In this document: positions 6,430 through 14,932 of the stretch, piece after piece
Position numbering within the stretch: the stretch's first letter is position 1
How the letters are laid out: every line of letters starts with the position of its first letter
Origin: Bradyrhizobium uaiense
GTDB taxonomy: Bacteria; Pseudomonadota; Alphaproteobacteria; Rhizobiales; Xanthobacteraceae
Direction of reading: 5' to 3'
NCBI RefSeq assembly: GCF_010811875.1
Contig: NZ_VKHP01000083.1
Location: forward strand, 1-33,498
DNA: 33,498 bases
The notes under the pieces: generated by a model
Database searches by the model: none
The model's input: the letters and a program-made list of their open reading frames with translations, nothing else
Told to the model about the DNA's origin: nothing
Translations under genes and position numbers: made by a program

Positions 6430-8670
6430 ATGGTTGATCTGATCCAGCAGCGCGTGGTTTCAGCCATATCAGCATCCGTTGAGCTCAGTGCGATTACGAT
6501 TTTAAAGGCGGAAGCGGGCATGGCGCCGCTGCCGACGATCAAATCGGCACTCGCGCGCTCCAATTCTAATTTCTCGATCACTGACGGCGACTGGCGGACC
6601 GGCGGCTATCTTGCCGAGCTGCAAGCGTTCATTGACGCCGAACTAAGGTGGGCCAAAGAAAACAGGCCCAAACTGGTTGAGGCGGCACAACAATCCTTGA
6701 AGCGGCTATTCCCCCTCCTGGTCAGCGACGCCTTTACCGTGCCGAAGGATCTCACCAATACCTCGAGCAAGGAGGAGCGCACCCGATTCTATCATCATGA
6801 ATATCAAAACAAGCTCCTGGTCGGACTAGCCGAATTCCTGATCAACTGCGCCCGACAGCTCAACGAGCGTCACATCATCGTCATCGATCGGGCGGCGGCC
6901 CTGTCCGGTTCGGCCAAGAACCTGATCAAGCTGCTCGTCAGGCTGGACGACGATGCGCGGCTGTTTCGGTTCGTTCTGATCGATTATGAACAACGGCTCT
7001 ATTTCCCGGACGCCAGCGAGGTTCATTTCGGCAGATATAGCTCGCAAGAGCTGGCGCCAAGCTTTGATCCGGATCTTCCCGCGGAGAAGCACCGGCAGAT
7101 CTATGAGGCAAGTGGCGGCAACCCGTTGATTGCAGAGGCTTTGAGCAAATGCACAGCGGCAGGATTACCAGTCGTCGGCTATCTCGACCCGACCGCGACC
7201 GTGGATCTCTATCTGGCCAGCCTCAACACCGGGGAACGGCATAGCCTTCTCAAATCTTACATTGAATCCGATTGCACCACGCCCGACCTGATCGCGCAGC
7301 GAAACTATGCGACCTTCGAGCCGGCGACCGCAGATCATCTGCACGAGCAGATGCACGACGCGTGCCTGGAGCGCTATCTGGCAGGCAAGGCGCCTCTCGT
7401 GATGCTTCATGCGCTATCGGTACGGGACAAGTATAAGCGTCTAGAGCTGCTTGCGGAACCAAGTCAGATCCTCCAGAGCATTGGCCTGTACGATCTCTGG
7501 TTTGGCTACTTCGGGGAAATTTTCGCCGACCCTGCGCTTCGCACCTACGGCTCCGGGGATGCCAGCGTGAATGCCGCCTTCATCAACGCGGCTTTTGTGC
7601 TGTACTCACTCGGCTGCGGGCGGGTGTCGGTTCCCTATTTGGACGAATTCTACAAAACGTTCCCAAAGAGCCGATACACGCCAACGGTTCTGTATGCCCA
7701 ATCAATGACGTATGGACGCTACCAGCAGCCGGTCAACCTCACGCTGGCCGAAGAGTACGCGTTAAGGAACCTGGAGACCATCGAGCGGGATTTCAGGGGG
7801 CACGACAAGTATGATTACATCAAGGTGTTTGCAGAGAACGCCTATGCTTACATCAAGGCCAAACAGCAGAAGTACGACGAAGCCCTGGCTCTTTGCGCCG
7901 AAGGCCTTGGCAAGATGCTCAAGGCGTATGGCGACGAGCGATTCAAGCTTCACCAATCGATTTTGATCTACAACACCAGCCAGGTCTACGAACTCATCGA
8001 CGAACTTCCTCGGGCCGAGAAGCAGTTGCGTGAGGCCATTGCGTATGATCCCTACTATGGAGAGTATCACAACGACCTGGGGAACCTGCTTTCGAAAGTG
8101 GCTGGAAGGGAAGCTGAGGCTCTGGAGGCCTATGCGCGCGCCATTGAACTTTGCCCACCCTATTATGAGGCTCACCTGAACAGGGCCGCACTTCGCAGCA
8201 GAATGGGGGATGCCGTTGGCGCGCTGGCCGATCTCGATAGGACACTTGTCATCAAGCCAAACGAATGGCGAGCTCATTTCGAGAAGGGCAACATCTTGAT
8301 GCGGCAGGACAGGCCTAAAGCTGCTCTGGAGTCCTATCTGGCGGCGGCCGAGATCAGTCCCAAAAACCCCGACCTACAGAGCAATCTCGGCCTCGCCTAT
8401 TCCGAGCTTGGCAAGGCGCACGAGAGCATCGCACACTATGTTCGAGCCCTTGAACTCAACCCTCGGCATGCGCTCACCCACAACAACCTCGCCATCGAGT
8501 ACTTCAACGAGGGCCGGCCGGATATTTCATTGAACCACGCGACGGTCGCTGTCGAGATCGGGGGAGATCCAGACTACCTCCTCACCCGTGAGCACATTGA
8601 GAAAAGCCTGCAGGCTGACCTTGCCACGCGGCGGGACCGAGCTTCTGCATCTTCCGCGAAGCCTATGTGA
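6430..8670 (+). CDS. TPR protein with degenerate STAND/AAA-like N-terminal region
   Basis: This is a 746-residue soluble protein. The C-terminal third (about 450-730) contains tetratricopeptide repeats such as DPYYGEYHNDLGNLLSK, EALEAYARAIELCPPYYEAH, GALADLDRTLVIKP, KAALESYLAAAEISPKNPDL and ESIAHYVRALELNPRHALTH. The N-terminal half resembles a signalling NTPase: a Walker-B/sensor-like strand HIIVIDRAAAL near 150 and the GGNPLIAEAL motif near 230, typical of STAND/AAA helical regions. The expected P-loop position near residue 25-40 reads AEAGMAPLPTIKSAL, without GKT, so ATP binding is probably lost. GGGAGAG precedes the ATG. It starts just after an intrinsic terminator and belongs with the downstream MFS and DUF3088 genes. 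A scaffold or sensor role is inferred; no homologue of known function was recognised. Confidence 0.75.
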   Translation: MVDLIQQRVVSAISASVELSAITILKAEAGMAPLPTIKSALARSNSNFSITDGDWRTGGYLAELQAFIDAELRWAKENRPKLVEAAQQSLKRLFPLLVSDAFTVPKDLTNTSSKEERTRFYHHEYQNKLLVGLAEFLINCARQLNERHIIVIDRAAALSGSAKNLIKLLVRLDDDARLFRFVLIDYEQRLYFPDASEVHFGRYSSQELAPSFDPDLPAEKHRQIYEASGGNPLIAEALSKCTAAGLPVVGYLDPTATVDLYLASLNTGERHSLLKSYIESDCTTPDLIAQRNYATFEPATADHLHEQMHDACLERYLAGKAPLVMLHALSVRDKYKRLELLAEPSQILQSIGLYDLWFGYFGEIFADPALRTYGSGDASVNAAFINAAFVLYSLGCGRVSVPYLDEFYKTFPKSRYTPTVLYAQSMTYGRYQQPVNLTLAEEYALRNLETIERDFRGHDKYDYIKVFAENAYAYIKAKQQKYDEALALCAEGLGKMLKAYGDERFKLHQSILIYNTSQVYELIDELPRAEKQLREAIAYDPYYGEYHNDLGNLLSKVAGREAEALEAYARAIELCPPYYEAHLNRAALRSRMGDAVGALADLDRTLVIKPNEWRAHFEKGNILMRQDRPKAALESYLAAAEISPKNPDLQSNLGLAYSELGKAHESIAHYVRALELNPRHALTHNNLAIEYFNEGRPDISLNHATVAVEIGGDPDYLLTREHIEKSLQADLATRRDRASASSAKPM

Positions 8671-8882
8671 GCTTGCGGCTCATGGCACTCTTGCCATTCG
8701 AGCAGCGTGAGACAGGATCGCTCAGGAAATGATGGCTGCATCTCAGAGCTTCGGCTCGGTCTAGCGAATGCTCTCGCGGCAGCCGCTGCAACACAGACTG
8801 ACCGGCAAGCGACGCGCCTTGGCCGGTCTTATCGAGAGTGACCGAAGCCACAGGAGGTACAGGGAGGTAGATAGGTAATAAG

Positions 8883-9030
8883 ATGCCTTTTGCCAAGCCG
8901 TCTATTGCCAGAGCGTTCATCGTTGGCTTGCGGGCTCATCGCACCGATGTCGCATCCCGAAGGCAGTGCCATCTACCTGTCCCTCCGCGTCAAGCGATCC
9001 GATATCCTCGATGAGCTAAGTCAACAATGA
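8883..9030 (+). other. Two overlapping very small ORFs before the MFS gene
   Basis: The TPR-MFS gap holds a strong purine-rich site (AGGAGGTACAGGGAGG, 8852-8867). An ATG at 8883 follows it and opens a 43-codon frame ending at 9014. In another frame an ATG at 8947 opens 27 codons (SAIYLSLRVKRSDILDELSQQ at the C-terminus) that end at TGA 9028-9030, overlapping the MFS ATG as ATGA. Either could serve translational coupling, or both could be pieces of one frameshifted gene. Neither is recognised. Confidence 0.3.
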
Positions 9031-10205
9031 GCGGATCGAGCACACGGCAGTTCATCTATCTCTCGCATTTGATCATCCAGATCGGCGGCTGGGCGTTCCG
9101 TATCGGCATCCTGATCGGCCTTCTGCAATCCGGCATGAGCGCCGCGGGTCTCGGCATCGCGGTCACTTTTGCGCCGATCATGCTTGGTAGCCTCTTCCTG
9201 TCGCCGTTGGTCGACAGGGGCGATCCGATCTCAGCCATGATGATCGTCAATGCTGTTCGCATCTGCGCGCTGCTCGCCATCTTCGGCAGCGACGGAGCCG
9301 ATTCGTTTCTGAGCTACGCCGCAATGGCCGTCCTCAGCCTGGTCCAGCCGGTCTATTTGTCTGCAGAGATTGCTTTCTTCCGTCGTATTACATCGGAAGA
9401 CGGCATGATCTCGGTGCTGCGCAATATCGCCAATATCGACTGGCTCACCTATCTCTTGGGAATGTTTGCAGGTGCCATGCTGTCCGATCAATTGCACTTG
9501 CCTGGCGTTTTGGCCTTCAACATATCGGCGATCATCCTGTCTTTGATTGTGCTCCTTGGCATCAAGCAGCAGTTCAGAAGGACGCCAGCCGTGCTTGAGG
9601 CGCGCCCCTCCGGAACCGTCCTGGACTTGGCACCCCTCTATCCCGCATTCTTGGCTGTCTTTCTGCTCAACCTCGGCGCCGGCATCATCAACGTCTATCC
9701 TGCGATACATGCCACAGCTGACGGGGTTCTCGACAAAAGCGTACTACTGACGATCGTCATGGCTAATGGCGTATTGGCCTTGCTGGGCGCGCTGGCCGTC
9801 AAGCCGATTTACGACCTGCTAGGCGCTTTGCCAACTATTGCCGGAGCCGCGATGCTGCTTGCGGCATGCCTTGCAATGATGTCACTCGATGCCGGCCTGG
9901 CTTTGGTGATCGCGTCCAGCAGCGCGATGCTTGGTTTCGGCCAGATATTTGCGGCTGCCGCTCACGCGCACATGGTTTCTTCAGTGGCTCCAGACCGCGC
10001 CGGTCGCCTCTCCGGGTTATTTCAATGTTGCACCTATAGCGGCGTTGCGGGAAATGGCATTGCCTTGTCGCTTCTAGGTGATCGGCTTGCTCTCGGAATG
10101 ATCGTTCTCCTATGTGCGGCGAGCGCATTTGTTGCCTTCGCCGTTGCGACCTTCGCGGTGGTCAGATCAAGGGATTCTCAGACATCACGTCCTGCCGATC
10201 GGTAG
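9027..10205 (+). CDS. MFS transporter, probable exporter
   Basis: This is a 392-residue membrane protein of the major facilitator superfamily with about 11-12 hydrophobic helices, split by a polar central loop near residues 180-200 (KQQFRRTPAVLEARPSG). The N-terminal half has a degenerate loop 2-3 motif (SPLVDRGDPISAMM) as in drug-efflux-type MFS proteins. The second half ends with FQCCTYSGVAGNGIALSLLGDRLA. The ATG overlaps the stop of a 27-codon ORF and has no good ribosome site of its own, so coupling is plausible. Placement between the TPR gene and the DUF3088 gene suggests export of the cluster product or self-protection. The substrate is unknown. Confidence 0.8.
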   Translation: MSGSSTRQFIYLSHLIIQIGGWAFRIGILIGLLQSGMSAAGLGIAVTFAPIMLGSLFLSPLVDRGDPISAMMIVNAVRICALLAIFGSDGADSFLSYAAMAVLSLVQPVYLSAEIAFFRRITSEDGMISVLRNIANIDWLTYLLGMFAGAMLSDQLHLPGVLAFNISAIILSLIVLLGIKQQFRRTPAVLEARPSGTVLDLAPLYPAFLAVFLLNLGAGIINVYPAIHATADGVLDKSVLLTIVMANGVLALLGALAVKPIYDLLGALPTIAGAAMLLAACLAMMSLDAGLALVIASSSAMLGFGQIFAAAAHAHMVSSVAPDRAGRLSGLFQCCTYSGVAGNGIALSLLGDRLALGMIVLLCAASAFVAFAVATFAVVRSRDSQTSRPADR

Positions 10206-10221
10206 ATCGGGGATCCACGCC

Positions 10222-10587
10222 ATGCCATGGGATCAGCTGTTCATTTTAGAACACCCTTTTGCGGATCCGGCCTTCCCGGAAAGACAATTCTATTGCTGGC
10301 AATGTTTGCTATTGGACGGGTTGCTATCCGCGTTTCCAAGCCACGCTGCGAGGCTCGACGTTCGTCGGATTTCCTGGGCGAGGCCACGAGCCGCGCTCAT
10401 CGAGAGGCTTGGGCAGGATCACCAGTCCGCGCCGGTTCTGATTTTGGAAAAGGAAGGCCCTTTACCAGAGCATGCGAAGTACGCGAATGGGCTCGCCTAT
10501 GTCGACGATGTGTTTGCAATCCTTGATCTTCTGGCTGCGCGCCACGGATTTCCTGCGTCTTACCGTCGAACAGTCCGCAGTTGGTAG
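10222..10587 (+). CDS. DUF3088 protein, thioredoxin-like fold
   Basis: This 121-residue protein belongs to the DUF3088 family, which I recognise from the sequence run FILEHPFADPAFPERQFYC and the following W-Q-C-LLLDGLLSAFP. Further family features are RLDVRRISWARPRAALIERLG, QSAPVLILEKE and DDVFAILDLLAARHGFP. The order (CxxC after the first strand, cis-Pro-like SAPVL, C-terminal helix) resembles thioredoxin/glutathione-transferase N-domains. A redox or thiol-handling role is plausible, but the family is uncharacterised. GGGGA lies about 10 bases before the ATG. It starts 16 bp after the MFS stop and so is likely co-transcribed. It converges on the LysR gene with a 14-bp gap. Confidence 0.75.
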   Translation: MPWDQLFILEHPFADPAFPERQFYCWQCLLLDGLLSAFPSHAARLDVRRISWARPRAALIERLGQDHQSAPVLILEKEGPLPEHAKYANGLAYVDDVFAILDLLAARHGFPASYRRTVRSW

Positions 10588-10601
10588 GTCCATGATGGCC
10601 A

Positions 10602-11573
10602 TCAACGACTCGATGCCAGCAGGGACCGATCGGGAATCTTCAATCGAGCGGCTTGCTTGATCTGCCGGGTTGGAGCTTCAAAAGCCAATGGCTGATGATC
10701 CCGGGCCAGTAGTTCTGACAGCGCCCAGCGCTCAAACTGTTTGACAGCCGCGGTATTGCGGGCTTGTCCGTTGACAAACATGTAGATTGACCGATTGACC
10801 GGCACGAAGCCAAATGGCGCTACAAGCTCTCCTTTCTCAAGATTGCTTCTGACCAAAATCTGCGAGGATATTGCGGCTCCCAGCCCACTTTTTGCTGCCT
10901 CCATAGTCAAAGAAAATGTATCGAAGACGACCTTGCGCGATTCTTGCAAGCATATTGCAGCTGCGCTGGCCCATTCGCTCCAGGCGTCCAGCCTGTCGGC
11001 GTCGTGCAACAGAGAGAGCGACAGAATATCTTCCGGGCTTTTGATGGCCTCGAGCGCAGCTGGCGCACAGACCGGGCCAATCATCTCATTTGAAACGTGC
11101 ACCTCGCGGTCGGGAAACGGCTGCTTCAGTGGGCCGGCGACAAACAATATGTCCAACGCACCAACAGCGAGCGCGTCAAGATCGGCTTCGGTTTCAAAGA
11201 CAAGGTCAATGTCCGGATAGAGTTTGCGGAACCGACCGATACGGGGCAACAGGCCGTGCGACAAAAACGTGGTCGAGCACCCGACCACGACGGAGGGCCC
11301 CGCACGGCGCCTTCGTAGCTCGTAGCATCCCTTCTCGAGCATGGTGAACGCGCTCGCGCAGCTGCGCTTGAGCTGTTCGCCGTCGGATGTCAGCCGCACG
11401 CCCGAACTATGGCGCACGAATAGTTTCCTGCCGAACCAATCCTCAAGCAGACGCATTTGGTAGCTTACCGCGCCGGTGGTCATGTTTAGCCGCTCGGCTG
11501 CCCTTGAGAAGCTTGGAAACTCGCTGACTGCCTCAAACAGATGGAGGCTTTTCAGGATCGGTAGCTTGCGCAT
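10602..11573 (-). CDS. LysR-family transcriptional regulator (GcvA-like)
   Basis: This 323-residue regulator has the N-terminal winged helix-turn-helix LPILKSLHLFEAVSEFPSFS, then RAAERLNMTTGAVSYQMRLLE, then LFVRHSSGVRLTSDGEQL. The GAVSYQ recognition helix and overall order match the GcvA/AmpR subgroup. The effector domain follows from about residue 90 (VVVGCSTTFLSHGLLPRIGRF, DILFVAGPL). LysR proteins usually activate a divergent or nearby operon in response to a small ligand. Here the gene is convergent with the TPR-MFS-DUF3088 set, so control of that set is possible but not shown. The C-terminal 30 residues are basic and longer than usual. Confidence 0.9.
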   Translation of the reverse strand: MRKLPILKSLHLFEAVSEFPSFSRAAERLNMTTGAVSYQMRLLEDWFGRKLFVRHSSGVRLTSDGEQLKRSCASAFTMLEKGCYELRRRRAGPSVVVGCSTTFLSHGLLPRIGRFRKLYPDIDLVFETEADLDALAVGALDILFVAGPLKQPFPDREVHVSNEMIGPVCAPAALEAIKSPEDILSLSLLHDADRLDAWSEWASAAAICLQESRKVVFDTFSLTMEAAKSGLGAAISSQILVRSNLEKGELVAPFGFVPVNRSIYMFVNGQARNTAAVKQFERWALSELLARDHQPLAFEAPTRQIKQAARLKIPDRSLLASSR

Positions 11574-12163
11574 CTTTCTTTCCTGCCTCCCACTGGGATA
11601 GCTGTTGTGGGGCCCTGCAGTGTGCGCCGATTCTCTGCAGCTTCGACAACCGCCATCGCTTACTGCCGGGACCGCCCACGACTGAGACTTCTTTCGGATC
11701 TGCCTGTCACGGCGAACTCAACGGCCTGGCTCCCTGCCCCAGCCGGTCGACCTATCGATCTGGCACATAACCACTTGAGATCCGGTATCCCTGAGGCACA
11801 GTTAGATTCCATATCATTCGACGCAGGGTCGATCGCTGCGCGATTTCTCCAGAAAGCCTGAACGAGCTTGAGATTTAGAACGCCAACTCATGGGTCAATT
11901 TGGCTCAGCAAAACGCCGACCCTTCATGGGCAGGCGCCTGGCCAGCCATATTGCATGACGAACTGGAAATTGCGGGCTTGCGTTCGAGCACCTCCAGCGT
12001 TGTCGGAATTCGTCCAGTCCCGTTAAACTCTGCAGCATCCGGTCCGTCGATTGGCTGGTTCTGTGTATCGCCCCGCATCTCGGCTCGATGATTCAGCCGG
12101 CGGGCGCGGTAACCAGGGATCGTGAATGATCTGGAGCCTGGTTCGATTGGCCCGTCCGCCGGT
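11574..12163. other. Gene-poor stretch
   Basis: No supported gene was found. A 99-codon minus-strand frame (11905-12204) overlaps the end of the oligopeptidase gene; it is unlike any family I know and is probably chance. The LysR promoter should lie at the left end. Confidence 0.4.
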
Positions 12164-14305
12164 TTATTCAGAACAAAGCCGCCTCGATGCATAGGTGTAT
12201 TCAAGCGCTAGTCGACGCGCCGTTTCGATGAGATTGGCCGCCGCGCTGTGCCCCCCATCGATGTTCTCGTAGTAGAAGTAAGGCTGGCCCAGGGCGGCGA
12301 GCTTTGCTGCAGCCTTGCGGCCGTGCGCGGGATGCACACGATCGTCCTTGGTGGAGGTCAGAATTAGAGGCGCGGGATATGGCTTGCCCAGCACTAGTTT
12401 CTGATAGGGCGAGTAGGCTTCGATCCACGCGCGCTGCTCGGGAAAATCGGGATCGCCGTATTCGCCGATCCAGGAGGCGCCGGCGCCCAATTTGGTGTAT
12501 CGAAGCATGTCAAACAGCGGTACCTGAATGATCGCCGCGTTGAAGAGCTCGGGACGTTGGGTGATTGCGGTGCCAACGAGCAGCCCGCCCTGGCTGCCGC
12601 CAATGACGCCGAGCCGGCGCGGACTTGTGATCTTGCGGCGGATCAGGTCCTCGGCAACGGCGATGAAATCATCCCACGTCGTCTGCTTCGTTGCGCCTTG
12701 GGCCGCTTGATGCCATTGCGGGCCAAACTCGCCGCCCCCTCGCAGATTTGCAACGACATAGGCATTACCCTGTTCGAGCCAGAGCCGCCCCACAGGGCCT
12801 AGATAAGAGGGCAGAAGCGAAGCCTGGAACCCGCCATAGCCATAAAGAAGGGTCGGAATGGCGCCGTCAAACCTTGCGTTCTTCGGTAGCACCAAGGAAT
12901 AGGGAATTGACGTGCCATCACGCGAAGTCGCTTCGAACTGCTCTACGACATGCTTGGACGCATCAAACGCAGTAGGTGTCGTCTTCAACTCCTCGAGTTT
13001 TTGAGTTTCGGCATCAAAATACCAGAGCGACGTTGGCGTGAGATAACTTGAGACGGCGAACATGGCCTGATCCGCCTCGTCGGAGGCGGCTGTCACTCCA
13101 ACACTTGTATGTTCTGGTAGCGGGATTGGTGTCGCCGACCAAGCTCCCTGATTATACTTGTACACGAACGCTTTGCTTTGAATGTTATCCAAGATCGTCA
13201 AGATCAACAGGTTCTTTGTGAAGCTTAGCCCGCTCAGGGCCTGACGAGGCCCAGGCTTGAAGACAAGCGAGGCTTTGGCGCGCAGCGGATCCTGTTTCCA
13301 TTCGGTCAGGTCATACGAAATCAGCGAACCGGCACTAAAGTTGACATCACCCGACGGCGTCCACTCCTCGTCAAGTTTCACAAGCAGGCGATGATTCACG
13401 AGGCCTACGATCTCCGCTTTCTTCGGCAGATTGAGTTTGACGAGCCCATCGGGGCGGAAGAGCACGCACTCATGCTCGAAAAACCCGATCGCTCGGATGA
13501 CCCCGGTCGCATGAACATGACCTTCATTGTCTCGAAGCACCAAGGGCACCGCCCGAACATCGTTCGGCTCGCCACGAAAGACCTCGCGCGCCTCGCTGAG
13601 CGGCTGACCGCGTTTGAGCTCCTTGACCACAAAGGGGTAGCCGGCCTCCGTCAAGGAGCCCTCGCCCCAGTCGCCTGCAACAAGGAGCGTGTCCCGATCG
13701 ACCCAGCTGACGCTTTGTTTGCCCTCTGGAAGATAAAAGCCGTCCGCAACGAAGCGCTTTGCCTCACGGTCGAACTCGCGTAGGAACGCGGCATCCTTGC
13801 CCCCGTCTGAAAGGCAGATCAGGCAAAGGCGCTCTTCAGGCGGAAGGCAGCTGGCGCCTTGAAAGATCCAGTTCTTGTTCTCGGCAACCGCCAAGGCGTC
13901 CACGTCGAGGATGGTTTCCCACCGTGGGTCCTGGCGACGATAGCTTTCAAGCGTGGTGCGCCGCCAGATGCCGCGCACATGATCCTCATCTTTCCAAAAA
14001 TTCTCCAACCCGTGACGTCCCAGGGAGACATATGGAATTCGATCCTTGGCCTGCAAGATAGAGAGCGCCTGTTCGTAGAAGACCCGATAGCGGGGATCAG
14101 CCTGGAGTACCCCAAGCGTCTTCTCGTTCTCGGCACGGGCCCATGCCAATGCGCCCTGTCCTTCGATCTCCTCGAGCCAGAGGAATGGATCCTCAGTGAC
14201 CGCCGCAGCCTTTCGCTCCTCTGAAAGTGAACGCTCCTGTGAAAGCGCAGCGGAGGTGAAGCAGGCAATCGAAAGCAGCGCTGCGGAGAGGGCTGACGTG
14301 TTCAT
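12164..14305 (-). CDS. Secreted prolyl oligopeptidase family serine peptidase (S9A)
   Basis: This protein of about 713 residues starts with a Sec signal peptide (MNTSALSAALLSIACFTSAALSQ), so it is probably periplasmic. The propeller domain begins DPFLWLEEIEGQGALAWARAENE. The catalytic domain has GYGGFQASLLPSY, NLRGGGEFGPQWHQAA and GGSQGGLL with the nucleophile Ser571. The triad Asp654 is in TSTKDDRVHPAHG and His686 in NIDGGHSAA (numbered from the ATG at 14305). The family cleaves after proline in short peptides. The ATG at 14305 is preferred over an upstream GTG because it gives a clean signal peptide. All three triad residues are present. A role in processing or degrading host or self peptides is inferred only from location. 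Confidence 0.9.
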   Translation of the reverse strand: MNTSALSAALLSIACFTSAALSQERSLSEERKAAAVTEDPFLWLEEIEGQGALAWARAENEKTLGVLQADPRYRVFYEQALSILQAKDRIPYVSLGRHGLENFWKDEDHVRGIWRRTTLESYRRQDPRWETILDVDALAVAENKNWIFQGASCLPPEERLCLICLSDGGKDAAFLREFDREAKRFVADGFYLPEGKQSVSWVDRDTLLVAGDWGEGSLTEAGYPFVVKELKRGQPLSEAREVFRGEPNDVRAVPLVLRDNEGHVHATGVIRAIGFFEHECVLFRPDGLVKLNLPKKAEIVGLVNHRLLVKLDEEWTPSGDVNFSAGSLISYDLTEWKQDPLRAKASLVFKPGPRQALSGLSFTKNLLILTILDNIQSKAFVYKYNQGAWSATPIPLPEHTSVGVTAASDEADQAMFAVSSYLTPTSLWYFDAETQKLEELKTTPTAFDASKHVVEQFEATSRDGTSIPYSLVLPKNARFDGAIPTLLYGYGGFQASLLPSYLGPVGRLWLEQGNAYVVANLRGGGEFGPQWHQAAQGATKQTTWDDFIAVAEDLIRRKITSPRRLGVIGGSQGGLLVGTAITQRPELFNAAIIQVPLFDMLRYTKLGAGASWIGEYGDPDFPEQRAWIEAYSPYQKLVLGKPYPAPLILTSTKDDRVHPAHGRKAAAKLAALGQPYFYYENIDGGHSAAANLIETARRLALEYTYASRRLCSE

Positions 14306-14932
14306 GGACTTGCTCCGGCTGAGGTCGTGCGGCCACACGGGCCTGGCGCGTCAAGCAGAAGCTGCGGAAAGTACGCAACGCATGACATGGCTCGGCTCGC
14401 GCTATCTCGCGGACCGTCCACTGCAAGCTGCATGCCGACCAAAGCGCCGCAAGTTTCAGCCGCTTAGGGCTGCACGACGGTGTCCGCTTGTCGACATTGG
14501 TTGCCAAGCAGACAGGCGATGTCGGCAAGACCGAGTGTCAGACAGCACCGTCGGATCTTTTGCGGCCAAGTTCCGGAACAGAGGACCGCTCGCCGCCCGC
14601 CGTCGGAACGCTTACCTCCAAATGCGAGGTACAATCTTCCGAGCTATATCATCGGGCAGACTTGTCGACGCGCGTCAGCATGACATAGAGCAGTACGTTG
14701 ATCAGCAGCCAGATCGCTATCAAGCTGAGGGCAGTGCGCGTGGCGATCTCCGTTTCGTGACTGTAAGGATCCGCTGAGACGTTCCATTCATCATGCGGGC
14801 CAGCGCGGGCCGAAGGCATCGCGCCAGCCGCCAGACCTGTATTGTGCCTCTCGCCTGCACCAGAAGCGCAATCCGCCGTGTGCTGTTCGCCCCGTCAGTC
14901 CTCCTCGGCATCGGACTGTTAGGCGAGCAGAA
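14306..14932. other. Gene-poor stretch between oligopeptidase and trehalose synthase
   Basis: No convincing coding region was seen; open frames here are Arg- and Ser-rich and without ribosome sites. It should contain the oligopeptidase promoter near 14310-14450. No tts box was found in it. Confidence 0.4.

Noticed and set aside
7762..8277. 171-codon frame antisense to the TPR gene
   Set aside because: It is a shadow frame of a well-supported coding sequence.
11905..12204. 99-codon minus-strand frame after the oligopeptidase
   Set aside because: It overlaps the end of a certain gene, has no ribosome site and no recognisable pattern.
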